Origin: Mixophyes australis
Lineage: Eukaryota; Chordata; Amphibia; Anura; Limnodynastidae
Assembly: GCA_036250195.1 (NCBI GenBank)
Contig: JAVHZZ010000005.1
Location: 127,762,098 to 127,826,097 of the forward strand
DNA length: 64,000 bases
Direction of reading: 5' to 3'
Position numbers and translations under genes: made by a program. Under the pieces are notes generated by a model. That model worked only from the letters and a program-made list of their open reading frames with translations. It did not search any database and was not told where the DNA came from. Positions 33,363 to 43,663 of the stretch are shown here, piece after piece (position 1 is the stretch's first letter; the number at the start of each line of letters is the position of its first letter).

Positions 33363-34212
33363 AAAACAGTGACAGGTCAAGAGCCGGCAGCAGACAACAG
33401 TATCGGTAAACAAGCTGAGGTCAGGGGTCACAGGCGAATAGCAGAACCGGTAAACAGGCCAGAGATCAGGGTCACAGGAAACACGAGCGAAGTCCAATTC
33501 AAAGCCAAGGGTCATACACGGGGAGTCAGTAGTGGTATCAGAATACAGGAACAGGAACTAGCAGGTCAGCAGACTGGAGCACAGAAGCTATAACCGGCAA
33601 TGAGGTAGCAGACAATATTCATTAAGTCAACCTGTCTTGTACAGTAATAGGAAACCAAATGCATTTTACTAATGTCCTGAGGAGAATATCTATTTATTGC
33701 ATTAAATGTGATGACTCAGTGGAATTTTTTTTTATAATAGCATAGTTAATGGAAGTTCTGGCCAAATTCCCAACAGTTACCTAAAATTACAGAGGCAATT
33801 GCTTGCAATTGATTTAATATATTGATTTAGTAGTTAGAATTCAGGAAACTTGGGCCAGCTGGTGAACATTCAGCATATAATGCAAACATGATATCAAGAA
33901 CAACTTTTAGAGGATCATTTGTCTAAATCTCCTCTATTGTAATCTTTGCAGGGAGAAAAAAAGCACATTGCCTAGGTTCAGCGGTTCATTATTTAAATCT
34001 TCTTGCTCTGTTTAGCTCAGAGATTGGAAGCAGGCCACATAATGCACGTAAGTTCCATGTTTAAGATGAGCATGCAACCTGAATGTAGCTCCGTCCGTAT
34101 TCAAATCCAAGAGATTTTTGTCTGGGTGGAAGTGATGTCCCGGTCACCATAGCGACGGCCGGGACGCAGGTAGGAGAGTCGCAGCGGCTGGGCACCGCCG
34201 CGGCTCGTAACA
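33363..34212 (-). repeat. Gypsy solo LTR (minus strand), middle replaced by a copied segment
   Basis: The complement of 34132-34212 reads TGTGTTACGAGCCGCGGC and GTGACCGGGACATCACTTCC, matching the start of the LTR at 25692. The complement of about 33540-33613 contains CATTGCCGGTTATAG, matching that LTR near 26073. About 280 bp of LTR expected between these parts are absent; 518 bp of neighbouring sequence occupy their place. The left boundary is uncertain. Confidence 0.65.
33614..34131. repeat. 518-bp segment, inserted copy of the local duplication
   Basis: Identical to 32509-33026 except for two substitutions, and placed inside a Gypsy-type LTR. At the right junction GGAA is shared between the segment and the LTR, a short microhomology. 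Confidence 0.93.
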
Positions 34213-34436
34213 CATACAAGGTAGGCAAAATAAATGCAGACATGAAAACAAAGGGTTTAAAGGACCCTGCTCATTAGAGAGCGTACATTCTAAGTGGAAG
34301 AGGACACAGCTGAAGCAAGAGGAGCAACTTAGAGTGGAGATTGAGACAGTTGTGAGGGTGCATTATTGTGAATAGTGTTATCGGGGATAAGGTCACCTCT
34401 AAAAAAGGGATGGAATTTCAAAGAGCGTCTAAAGAT
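34213..34436 (-). repeat. L2 LINE 3' UTR fragment (second part)
   Basis: AAAGGACCCTGCTCATTAGAG and CGTACATTCTAAG correspond to GGGGCCCTGCTCATACGGG and CTTACATCCTAAG in the L2 at 35780-35825, with further similarity to GATTTAAGTGCCCGTTTGAAG. It is the remainder of the LINE that starts at 33284. Confidence 0.6.
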
Positions 34437-34484
34437 TTGAAGGCTGTGGCACGTTCTGGGCCCCATGATTTCTGAAGGCGGCCC
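34437..34484. mobile_element. End fragment of the CAGGGCCGCC-type MITE
   Basis: GGGCCCCATGATTTCTGAAG plus GCGGCCCTG is the complement of the left end of the MITE at 31494 (CAGGGCCGCCTTCAGAAATC). Only one end is present. Confidence 0.6.
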
Positions 34485-34841
34485 TGACTGTGATCATTAA
34501 CATAATGTCCATTTCTGGACATGCAGAATCACTCAAGATACACTACAAAAACATACATAAGTCCAAACATGAATCAGGCCCAATATGTTCTATAGTTTGG
34601 TAAGCTCATTATACATAATAATCTTCATATTTTCATAACTGGACTCACCATTTAGTCAGATTCTCCATATTTATAAATAAAACAATTCTTTTTAAGAGCT
34701 TTAGCATTAACACATGCACATATTTAGTTGTATTACCACTACTACTATGACTAATAACATATAACATATATTTAGTGCCAGTATAATCTTATGCTTTGCA
34801 ATTAGGAAGAAACACATTAATAAAAAAAAATAGGTTTTAAC
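34485..34841. other. No recognised feature
   Basis: AT-rich DNA between a MITE remnant and the hAT-B end at 34842. Confidence 0.4.
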
Positions 34842-35435
34842 TAGAGATGTTCATTGACCCCCGTGTTTTGGTTTTGGTTTTGGATCTGGATTAACTTTGT
34901 GTTTTGGTTTTAGCAAAACCACCCTTGCGCATTTTGGTTTTGGAGCTGTATTTTTTTAGAAAAAATAGCTAAAATTTGCTAAAATCACATAATTTTGCTG
35001 GTTTTTTTTGTTCCTACATTATTATTAACCTCAATAACACTAATTTCCAATCATTTACAGTCAATTTTGACCACCTCACAGGTCACAATATTATTTTGAT
35101 CTACTCTCGGACAAAGACTTCAGCGAGCTGGCTGGATGCTAAGCAAAAGAGAAACGACACAAACACACGGCAGTTCATAGCACATCTAGGAAACATTGCC
35201 ACACAGCAGTGGCAGAAAAGAAAAGTGGTGCAAAATGGAATTCTCCTTGGGCCCTCCCACCCACCCTTATGTAAGATATTGAAGAGGACATGTACAGTTT
35301 AACAAACCAAGCACTCCAGCGACAAGCAGTGCCACTTTTGTAACTGAAGTGCTTGGTTTGTATCGGCCCCCACAAAACAAGCTACCAATAGCTTAGCTGC
35401 CTTAAGACTAACAGTGCTTTTAATGAACTCTACAT
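34842..35435 (-). mobile_element. hAT-B copy 1, 3' terminal part
   Basis: TAGAGATGTTCATTGACCCC at 34842 is the terminal repeat in element sense, followed by GTTTTGGTTTTGG blocks. The 3' UTR (35150-35435) matches that of copy 2 at 43395-43660, including AGTGGTGCAAAATGGAATTC, CCTTGGGCCCTCCCA and the conserved hairpin at 35301-35362. It is cut at about 35435 by the NSMCE2 retrocopy. Coding sequence resumes at 39602, with about 400 bp of the C-terminus missing relative to copy 2. Confidence 0.8.
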
Positions 35436-35928
35436 TATTAAACCATGTCTGCTCGTGCTGCATCTTTAATCTCCTCCTCTGTGGATACCTCCCTCTCATC
35501 CCTGAAGAACTTATGTAGACACAGGAATGGATATTACAACTGAGTGGCATTAGATCTGCTTCAGACAGACTGTGACACGGAACATGTGGGCAGCATGGAA
35601 TTATTATTATTATCGTTTATTTGTTAGGCGCAAAAAAGGTTTCCGCAGCGCCGTACGCAGTACAAACAGTAGACTATACATGGTGAAACAGTACAGAACA
35701 ATAAACACAAAGTACCAATACTTCAGAAACTCCGGGCAGACAAATGCAGTAAAGACGGAGCGGAAGAACAGTTATGGAGACAGTAGGGAAAAGGGGCCCT
35801 GCTCATACGGGCTTACATCCTAAGGGAGGGTAAACAAAAGGGAGCCAGTGAAGGGCACAAAAGGGAGCCAGTGAAGCAAGGGGAGAGAAAAGAGGGGCCA
35901 GGGGAGAAGGAGCAGAGGAGATGAGGGG

Positions 35929-37297
35929 TTAAGTGGATGGTTGGTAGGCTTTGAGGAACAGGTGAGATTTAAGTGCCCGTTTGAAGGAGCCCAGATTGGG
36001 TGAGAGACGGATGGAGCGAGGGAGGTCATTCCAGTGAAGGGGGGCAGCACGGGAGAAGTCTTGGATTCTGGAGTGGGAAGAGGTGATCAGAGTGGAAGTA
36101 AGGCAGCGGTCATAGGCAGAGCGCAGGGAGCGGGTAGGAGTGTGAATGGAGAGGAGGTTAGAGATATAAGGGGCAGTAGACTGGGAGAGAGCCTTGTAAT
36201 TGGTGGTAAAGAGTTTGAAAAGGATTCTGTAGGGGAAGGGGAGCCAGTGTAAGGCAAGACAGAGAGGGGAGGCGGAGCAGGAGTGGCATGAGAGGAAGAT
36301 GAGTCTTGCAGCCGCATTGAGTATAGAGCAGGGGGGGGGCAAAGTGGGAGTGGGGGAGGCCAGTAAGGAGGAGGTTACAGTAATCGATTCGGGAGATGAT
36401 GAGAGCATGGATGATAGTTTTGGTGGCATCTTGAGAGAGGAAGGGACGGATGTGGGTGATACGGAGTTGGAAGCGACAGGCTTGGGCGAGGGATTGAATG
36501 TGGGCAGCAAAAGAGAGAGAGGAGTCAAGAGTGACACCCAGGCAGCGGAGTTGGGTGTCAGAGGAGATGGTGGAGTTGTTTACAACGATAGAGAGGTCAT
36601 GGTTGGATGGGAGTCTGGGTGGGGGAAAGACCATAAGTTCAGTTTTAAAGATGTAAATTTTAAGAAAGCAGGAGGAAATTCAGGAGGAGATGGCTAAGAG
36701 GCATTAAGATACACGAGGGAGGAGGGAGGAAGAAAGATCAGGAGAAGAGATGTAGAGTTGAATGTCATCAGCATAAAGTTGATACTGAAGACCGAACAAG
36801 GAGATGAGAGCACCAAGGGAGGATGTATAGAGCGAGAAGAGTAGAGGGCCGAGAACAGAGCCCTGAGGTACTCCTACAGGGAGAGGGGAGGGGGTGGAGG
36901 TAGAACCAGACATGGATACAGAGAAGGAGCGGTTAGCAAGGTATGAGGTGAACCAGGCATGGACAGAACCAGAGAGGCCAAGAGAGAGAAGAGTTTGCAG
37001 CAGGAGGAGGTGCCGTGGAGATGTCAAGGAGGATGAGTAGGGAGAAGTGACACTTGGATTTGGCTGATAGCAGATCATTAGTAACTTTGGCCAGGGCAGT
37101 TTCGGTGGAGTGGAGGGGGCGGTAGCTGGATTGAAGAGGGTTGTGGAAGGAGTTGTCCGAGAGGTGTCTGGTGAGGCGGCTGCAGACAATCCGCTCAAGT
37201 AATTTGGAGGCATAGGGGAGAAGAGAGATAGGGCGATAATTCGCAAGAGAGGTGGGGTCAAGATTGGGTTTCTTGAGGATAGGAGAGATAAGAACAT
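35929..37297 (-). pseudogene. L2 reverse transcriptase and C-terminal region
   Basis: The RT palm reads [39 protein letters not shown] and [13 protein letters not shown], with an intact YADD. After a frameshift, RCLGVTLDSSLSFAAHI and TIIHALIISRIDYCNLLLTG follow, then in another frame LHWLPFPYRILFKLF, THTPTRSLRSA-like and ALKSHLFLKAY. Three frames are needed to read it, so the protein is not made. Confidence 0.82.
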
Positions 37298-37351
37298 GTT
37301 TGAATGAGGATGGAACTATGCCAGAGGAGAGTGATAGGTTGAAAAAGTGTG

Positions 37352-38733
37352 CTAGGTAATAGCAGGCAGTAGGAGAGAGAGAGTGAAGGAGGTGAGAGGG
37401 GATGAGATCAAGAGGACAGGTAGAGGATGGAGAGAAAAGAATAAGGGAGTGAACTTCTTCACCTGATGTAGGGGTGAAGGAGCACCACAGCTGGTTGATA
37501 GAGGGCAGTGAAGCGATAAGGGTGTCGGGAGAGGGATGGGGGGAGGAGATGTTCCGTCTGATGGCTTCAATTTTGGAAGAGTAAAAGGTGGCGAAGTCAG
37601 AAGCGGAGAGAGAAGGGGGGACAGTGGGAGGGGGAGAGAAGAGGGAGTAGAAGGTGGCAAAGAGGTAGTGGGGATTGGAGGACTGAGAAGAGATAAAGGA
37701 CTTAAAGAAGGATTGTTTAGCGAGGGACAGGGCAGAGCAGAAAGAGGAGAGGATAAATTTAAAATGAAGGAAGTCAGCGAGGGAACGAGATTTCCTCCAG
37801 AGGCGTTCAGCTGTTCGAGAGCACTTTTGGAGGGAAGCGGGTGAGTTTGGAGCACCAGGGTTGGGGAATAAGGCAACAAGGCGGATAGAAAGGCCGGGCC
37901 GACAGTATCCGGAGCAGCAGTGAGGGATTGGTTGTAGAGAGAGGACGCCTGCTCAGGACTAGCCAGAGAGGGAAGAGGTGATCAGAAGGTTTCGAAAGAG
38001 GAGGAGAAAGAGATGGGGTCAATGGCATCAAGGTTGCGCCTGTTGAGGGTGGCTTTAGGCAAGGTGGGAGCAGGGGAGGAGGACAGAGTGAAGGAGAGGA
38101 GATGGTGGTCGGAGAGTGGGAAGGGAGAGTTGGAGAAGTCAGAGAGATCGCAGAGATGAGAGAAGACAAGCTCGAGGGAGTGACCAAGACAGTGGGTGGG
38201 GGAGGAGGTCCACTGAGTGAGGCCAAGGGAGGAGGAAAGGGCGAGAAGTTTGATGGTGGAAGGGTCAGAGCAGTTGTCAATAGGGATGTTAAAGTCGCCA
38301 AGTATAATGGAGGGAAGGTCAGAGGAAAGATAGTGGGGGAGCCAGGTGGCAAAGTTGTCAATAAAAAGAAAGGTGGGGCCAGGAGGACGGTAGATGACGG
38401 TGACACGGAGGTGGATGGGGGAGAAGAGCCGAGTGGAGTGTACTTCAAAGGAGAAGAAAGAGAGGAAAGGTAAAGTAGGAATAACCCGAAAAGTGCAGCT
38501 AGGGGATAGGAGGAGGCCCACCTCCTAGATGCTGATCTGGTCTGGTGGAGTGCATGTAGGAGAGGCCCCCATAGGAGAGAGCGGTGGGAGAGGCAGTATC
38601 AGAAGAAGTGAGCCAGGTTTCGATGATGGCAAGAAGATTGAGAGAATTGGAGATGAAGAGGTCATGGATGGAGGACAGTTTGTTACGGACGGACCTAGAG
38701 TTCCAGAGGGCACACGAAAAAGGGAGGGAGGGA
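37352..38733 (-). pseudogene. L2 endonuclease domain (apurinic/apyrimidinic type)
   Basis: CALWNSRSVRNKLSSIHDLF, LNLLAIIETWLTSSDTA and, in a second frame, VIYRPPG, IILGDFNIPID, HSLELVF and PLSDHHLLSF are the ordered motifs of the APE-type endonuclease that nicks the target. At least one frameshift near 38510 separates the first block from the rest. The N-terminal part before CALWNSRS is missing, so this copy is 5'-truncated. The linker to the RT (37352-37880) is proline/serine-rich and not conserved. Confidence 0.8.
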
Positions 38734-39601
38734 GAATCTGTCATGTTGGAATATGGTACATTGAACAGAGATTTAAACTAATATATAGACGCAGTTGAGG
38801 AGACCGTACTTACGTTAAAACTTGACCCACCGGATAAGAACCCGGATTTAAGAGAGTTTGTACACGAGAGATACACCGTTTCAGAAGAATAATACAGAGG
38901 AGGCCCTGAGGCAGGACGATAAATGTGTCCAGTTTAAAGAACAGCTAAGAGACCTGAGAAAACAAATAGATGTGTCACCGGCCCCTGCAAACTAAGCTTT
39001 GAAAGATGAAGATTAGGAGATCGCTGTCAACCTAAGCACACGGTCGGTACAGTAATACTGATAGTGGCTCATGAAATCAGTTATTGTTCATTTGATCGCT
39101 CCATTCATTCCTTGGATAACTGTGTTAATTTTACAGCTAATACATGGCGACGAGCGCTGACCCCCCAGGATGTGTGCATTTATCAGACCAAGACCAATCC
39201 AGGGTGCCCCGTCAGGTTGGAGATGGTGAGCCCAGTGAAAAATAATTTCAGAAGGGTAAATCCGCCAGGTGTCCAAAAATTGTCAGTGATCACTTTGACA
39301 CGAGTTTATCGGATTTTGTTCTAGAAAATGCACTAAAAAGAGCCTTGAAATTCACAGGAAAAAGCAAAGTCATCACTGAGCTTCGAATCAGCCCCAATTC
39401 CCCAAAAATTGTAATATAGTTAGGTACCTTTGATGTAAAGTACAGGTTACAAACACTTTGTGCAATACTGCAGCAGCAAAGTGGAAGGTTTGCGTAATAC
39501 GTATACACGTCTATTTAGACATCTATGCTTACATTACTTCTGCAAGCAATGTTGGTTGTTCTTTGTTAATGAAACTGTTGTCTTTATACCGTTCAAAAAA
39601 A

Positions 39602-39893
39602 TTAATAATAATCCTCCACCATTCTTTGGATGTTGATAGTAGGATCAGGTGGAGTTACAGCAGGGGCGTCACTAATTTTGGTCAATTCTTTTACAGTAGA
39701 CAAGACCAGGGGGTAAATGTATCAAGCTGAGAGTTTGCCTGCGTCTTTGAAAAGTGGAGATGTTGCCTATAGCAACCAATAAGATTCTAGCTATCATTTT
39801 GTAGAATGCACTAAATAAATGATAGCTAGAATCTGATTGGTTTTTCAAACCCGTCGGAAAACTCTCAGCTTGATACATTTACCCCCAGATGTC
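39602..39893 (-). pseudogene. hAT-B copy 1 coding fragment, interrupted by a MITE
   Basis: AATAATCCTCCACCATTCTT, TCAGGTGGAGTTACAG and TTGGTCAATTCTTTTA match hAT-B copy 2 at 44062-44145 (complement of coding sequence for a region before the dimerisation domain). It is split by the MITE at 39709-39885 and then by the L2 at 39894; the match resumes at about 43346. Confidence 0.8.
39709..39885. mobile_element. Palindromic MITE with 3-bp CAG duplication
   Basis: GGGGTAAATGTATCAAGCTG and its complement CAGCTTGATACATTTACCCC form the ends of one long imperfect hairpin with TTGCCTATAGCAACCAAT and TGATAGCTAGAATCTGATTG inside. The unoccupied site is present at 44135-44155 (GACCAGATGTC). Comparison shows that CAG was duplicated, giving exact element limits. 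Confidence 0.9.
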
Positions 39894-39977
39894 TCTTTTC
39901 ATGGCATTATCTTTAGGACTGTGACATCTTTCACCCCTCCACCAACACAAACATTTGTTCATATTGCACCTGCATTA

Positions 39978-40804
39978 CTCCACTCACCTCTAGTTAACAC
40001 CCATGAACTGCTGTCCTATTTATTATCTCTAACAAGTACAACCTCCACCTGTCGCCAGAAAATAAAAAGTCACACATCTTACAATCCCCTTGCCTATCTT
40101 TCTCTCACTCTGCTTCTATTAGCTGGTGATATATTACCTAATCCAGGTCCCCCACAGTCCTCGCACACACATACATCAGAGCACTACCGTTCTATAGCAA
40201 ACCTCAAACACATCACCTGTCTCCCCTCTCTTCCAAAGTCCTTTAAATGTGCCCTTTGGAATGCACGCTCTGTTTGTAACAAACTTACCTCCATTCATGA
40301 TCTCTTCCTCTCAAAAAACCTCAACCTTCTGGCAATAACAGAAACATGGCTCATGCAATCAGACACTGCCTCACCTGCAGCACTTTCTCATGGTGTCCTC
40401 CATCTCACCCACACCTCCAGACCTGAAGGCAGACAAGGAGATGGGGTTTGACTACTTCTCTCCCCACAGTGCACGTTTACAGTTCTACCAATGTCCCATC
40501 ACTCACGTTCACATATTTTGAAGTACATGCTATTCGCATTTTTAATCCATTCTCTCTACGTGTTGCTGTCATCTATCGCCCCCCTGGAGCACACCAACAA
40601 TTTATTGAGGATTTCTCTGCATGGCTCCCTCACTTCTTATCTTCAGACATCCCCACCATCATCATGGGTGATTTTAACATCCACATTGATAACCCACCTT
40701 CCAAAGCTGCTTCCAAACTACTCTCTCTAACCTCCTCACTTGACCTCTCCCAGTGGATTGAATCATCTACTCATAAGGATGGCCACTGCCTTGATCTTGT
40801 CTAG
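39978..40804 (+). pseudogene. L2 ORF: 2A-like peptide and endonuclease
   Basis: The frame has no ATG in this copy. It passes through LAYLSLTLLLLAGDILPNPG and P (40125-40151 for GDILPNPGP), which fits the NPGP ribosome-skipping motif reported in several non-LTR retrotransposons. CALWNARSVCNKLTSIHDLF and LNLLAITETWL follow. After a frameshift near 40450 the endonuclease continues with FEVHAIRIF, VAVIYRPPG, IIMGDFNIHID and KDGHCLDLV, then a TAG. Known members cleave target DNA with this domain; this copy is broken. Confidence 0.82.
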
Positions 40805-41413
40805 ACTATGCTCAGTTTCTAATTTTCTTAACACACCCATCCCCCTCACCTTATCAGCTACTCATTTACCCCCACTGCTCTAACCTCTCTACTGTCGAAC
40901 TCTACCAAGCCTCCTCATACCTGCAGAAATCTGAATTCTATTAATCTTCAACAATTTTCCACCTCTCTCCAACACCTTCTCTCCCCTATCTCTACATTCT
41001 CATCCCCTGAGATGGCAGTACCTCATTTTCACCTAACCTTAGCAACGGCCCTTGATCAAGTGGCTCCAGCGACACTACATACTACACGTCGACTTCGATG
41101 TCAACCGTGGCACACTAAAGCAACACAAAATCTTCAAAAACTGTCCCGTAAAGCAGAACGTCACTGGCGTAAATCTCGCACCTCTAATAACTTCTTCACA
41201 TATACTTCTGTCTACCACTCCTATTGAAATGCTCTGGACATGGCAAAACAAACATACTTCCAATCTCTTATCTATGCTCAGGCTTCTAACCCCAAATGCC
41301 TTTTCAATACATTTTAACATCTTCTCAATCCTCTCACCCCGAACCCTCCATCTACAATTAGTGCTCAGGATCTTGCTTACTTCAAGGACAAGATTGATAA
41401 GATCAGACTAGAA

Positions 41414-43057
41414 ATGGTATCCTCTTCCTTGACAAGCAATCTGCTCTATTCCTTCCCACTACCCTCTGACACCCTCTCTTTATTTGACCCCACTAATGAA
41501 GAGGAAATTTCTACGCTCTTCTTATTTTCCTACTCTACCTCTTGTCCTCTTGATCCTATTCCCTCGCAAATTGGTAGATCCCTGTCTCCTGTGCTCATTT
41601 CACCTCTAACTCAAATCTGTAATCTCTCACTCTCTACTGGCATCTTTCCATCACTATACAAGCACGCAGTGATTACTCCTATTCTAAAAAAACAAAACTC
41701 CGTCCCAAACTCTCTCTCAAATTACCGTCCAATCTCTCAGCTCCCTTGCCCCTCCAAGCTTCTAGAGAGACTTGCCTACACTCGCCTCACAGGCTTTCTT
41801 TCCGCTAACAACCTGTTGAATCCTCTTCAGTCTGGATTTCGTTCTCAACACTCCACAGAGACTGCGTTGACCAAGGTTGTCAATGATCTGATCACTGCTA
41901 AAACTGAACGCCATTACTCTCTCCTAATTCTCCTGGATCTCTCGGCTGCATTTGACACCGTTGACCACTCTCTTCTCATACAAACGCTGCAATCCCTAGG
42001 TCTTCAAGACACTGTTCTATCCTGGTTCTCATCCTACCTCTCTAATCGCTCTTTCACTGTTAATTTCTCTGGAGCCACCTCTGCTCCGCTTCCCCTATCA
42101 GTTGGAGTATCACAAGGCTCAGTGCTAGGTCCTCTGCTGTTCTCTATCTATACCGCTTCTCTTGGAAATCTAATAAGTTCCTTTGGCTCTCAGTATCATC
42201 TCTATGCGGATAATACCCAAATCTATCTATCCTCTCCTGTTCTCTCGACATCTGTGTTGTCCCGTGTAACTGACTGTCTTTCTCCCATATCGACTTGGAT
42301 GTCCTCTCGCCAACTCAAACTTAATCTTTCTAAAACAGAGTTAATAATATTCCCACCCACAAACAAGAGCATACCTGACATTTCTATCTCTGTTGATAAC
42401 ATGACCATAAATCCCACCCCACAAGCTCGCTGCCTAGGTGTAATCCTTGACTCACACCTATCCTTTGTTCCCCACATTGACTGTATATCTACATCATGCT
42501 ACATACATCTAAAGAACATTTCCAGAATTCGCACATATCTCACGCAAGACACTGCTAAAACCTTAATTCATGCACTTATTATGTCCGGCATTGACTATTG
42601 CAGTTCCCTCCTTACTGGTCTTCCCAAAAACAGACTCAAACCCCAACAATCTATTTTGCACGGTGCGGCAAGACTGATTTTCCTTGCAAATCATTATTCC
42701 TCTGTTGAATCACTCTGTATGTCTCTACACTGGCTGCCTGTCTTCTACCGAATCGAATATAAAATACTTTTACTAACCTACAAGGCCATCAACAAAGCTG
42801 CACCAACATACATCTCCTCTCTTGTCTCAAATTATCTCCCAACTCGGCAACTCCGTTCTACACAAGATGTGCCTCTCTCATCCACCCTCATTACATCCTC
42901 CCATTCCCGGTTACAGGACTTTTTTCGGGCTGCACCCACTCTATGGAATTCTCTCCCTCGCACAATAAGACTCTTCTCTGGTCTACAAACTTTCAAGCGT
43001 TCTCTGAAAAGTTACCAATTCAGACAAGCTTATAATATTCCTCAACCACCCTCTTAA
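41414..43057 (+). CDS. L2 reverse transcriptase ORF with mutated active site (547 aa)
   Basis: A long open frame from ATG 41414 covers the RT and C-terminal domain. Motifs in order: [35 protein letters not shown] (motif A), [16 protein letters not shown] (motif B) and YADN at about residue 264 in place of YADD (motif C). The second catalytic aspartate is asparagine, so the polymerase is probably dead. The C-terminal part has [52 protein letters not shown] and [11 protein letters not shown], typical of the CR1/L2 group. The upstream part of the ORF is separated by stops. Confidence 0.85.
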   Translation: MVSSSLTSNLLYSFPLPSDTLSLFDPTNEEEISTLFLFSYSTSCPLDPIPSQIGRSLSPVLISPLTQICNLSLSTGIFPSLYKHAVITPILKKQNSVPNSLSNYRPISQLPCPSKLLERLAYTRLTGFLSANNLLNPLQSGFRSQHSTETALTKVVNDLITAKTERHYSLLILLDLSAAFDTVDHSLLIQTLQSLGLQDTVLSWFSSYLSNRSFTVNFSGATSAPLPLSVGVSQGSVLGPLLFSIYTASLGNLISSFGSQYHLYADNTQIYLSSPVLSTSVLSRVTDCLSPISTWMSSRQLKLNLSKTELIIFPPTNKSIPDISISVDNMTINPTPQARCLGVILDSHLSFVPHIDCISTSCYIHLKNISRIRTYLTQDTAKTLIHALIMSGIDYCSSLLTGLPKNRLKPQQSILHGAARLIFLANHYSSVESLCMSLHWLPVFYRIEYKILLLTYKAINKAAPTYISSLVSNYLPTRQLRSTQDVPLSSTLITSSHSRLQDFFRAAPTLWNSLPRTIRLFSGLQTFKRSLKSYQFRQAYNIPQPPS

Positions 43058-43345
43058 CCTCACTACCTTTAGCCTGTTACTGCCTGTTACACAATTTCAC
43101 ACAAGACAACTACCCCCTGACCAACATTGTTGTGTGACAGGATCATTTAGCTTATGAGTCACTTTTACCTTTGCAGTCTGGCTGGGCCAATATGCAAAAT
43201 GTAGACTCAACCTCATGTGTCAATGGGCCTTCTCACCTCTTTGTCTGTTTTACCCAGTTTGTTTATTAGTTTATTATGTTTCTCCCCAATTGTAAAGCAC
43301 TACGGAATATGTTGGCGCTATATAAATAAATGATGATGATGATGA

Positions 43346-43663
43346 TGTTGTGCTGAGTCATCTGCATCATCAATGGGTGTCTAAGATTTTTGCAAAGCAC
43401 ACAACAGTGTATAGCACATGTAGGTAACAGTGGTTCACAGCGGTAGCTGAAAGGAAAAGTGGTGCAAGATGGAATTGTCCTTGGGCCCTCCCAGCCACCG
43501 TTATGTTGGATCTTAAAAAGAACATGCACATTTTAACAAACCAAGCACTTCAGCGACAAGGAGTGCCACATTTGTGGCTGATGTGCTTGGTTTGTTTAGG
43601 CCCCAACAAAACAAGCTGACAATAGGCTTAAGGCACTTAAGGTAACAGTGCTGTTAATGAACT
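43346..43663 (-). mobile_element. End of hAT-B copy 1 and 3' UTR of hAT-B copy 2
   Basis: GTTGTGCTGAGTCATCTGCA completes the interrupted copy 1 sequence. From about 43390 the 3' UTR of a second minus-strand hAT-B copy begins, with GGTGCAAGATGGAATTG, CCTTGGGCCCTCCCAG and the conserved hairpin at 43535-43596. The terminal repeat of copy 2 is missing at the junction. Confidence 0.7.

Larger units (their letters stand above)
35602..38733 (-). mobile_element. L2-type non-LTR retrotransposon, inserted into the NSMCE2 retrocopy
   Basis: About 3.1 kb with endonuclease and reverse transcriptase on the minus strand and an ATAATAATAATAA 3' tail (plus-strand TTATTATTATTATCG at 35601). GAAT is repeated at 35598-35601 and 38734-38737; removing the element with one GAAT restores a continuous NSMCE2 frame, which proves the insertion. 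Many frameshifts interrupt the coding region. The purine-rich plus strand is the complement of its C/T-rich codons. Confidence 0.9.
35445..39350 (+). pseudogene. NSMCE2: NSMCE2 processed retrocopy, split by an L2 insertion
   Basis: NSMCE2 (MMS21) is the SUMO E3 ligase of the SMC5/6 complex. Exon-free sequence starts at ATG 35445 (MSARAASL, then VDTSLSSLKN), frameshifts near GMDITTE, and continues VALDLLQTDCDTEHVGSME to 35601. After the L2 it resumes at 38734 (SVMLEYGTLNRDLN, stop, YIDAVEETVLTLK, DKNPDLREFVHERYTVSEE), then after another frameshift DDKCVQFKEQLRDLRKQI. From 39176 the SP-RING region reads QTKTNPGCPV, VSPVKNN and ARCPKIVSDHFDTSLSDFVL, ENALKRAL. The CGHTY zinc-binding segment is deleted. 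Homology is from remembered family sequence. An A-rich stretch near 39592 may mark the old tail. It lies inside hAT-B copy 1. Confidence 0.8.
39894..43345 (+). mobile_element. L2-type non-LTR retrotransposon, nearly full length
   Basis: About 3.45 kb between two halves of a hAT-B sequence whose intact version is at 44140-44175. It carries a 2A-like peptide, endonuclease, RT and a 3' UTR ending GCGCTATATAAATAAATGA with TGATGATGATGATG. Stops and frameshifts disrupt the coding region between 40451 and 41414. Confidence 0.88.

Noticed and set aside
35929..38521. Plus-strand glycine/glutamate-rich frames in this region
   Set aside because: They are the complement of the C/T-rich coding strand of the L2 LINE, whose minus-strand frames carry endonuclease and RT motifs.
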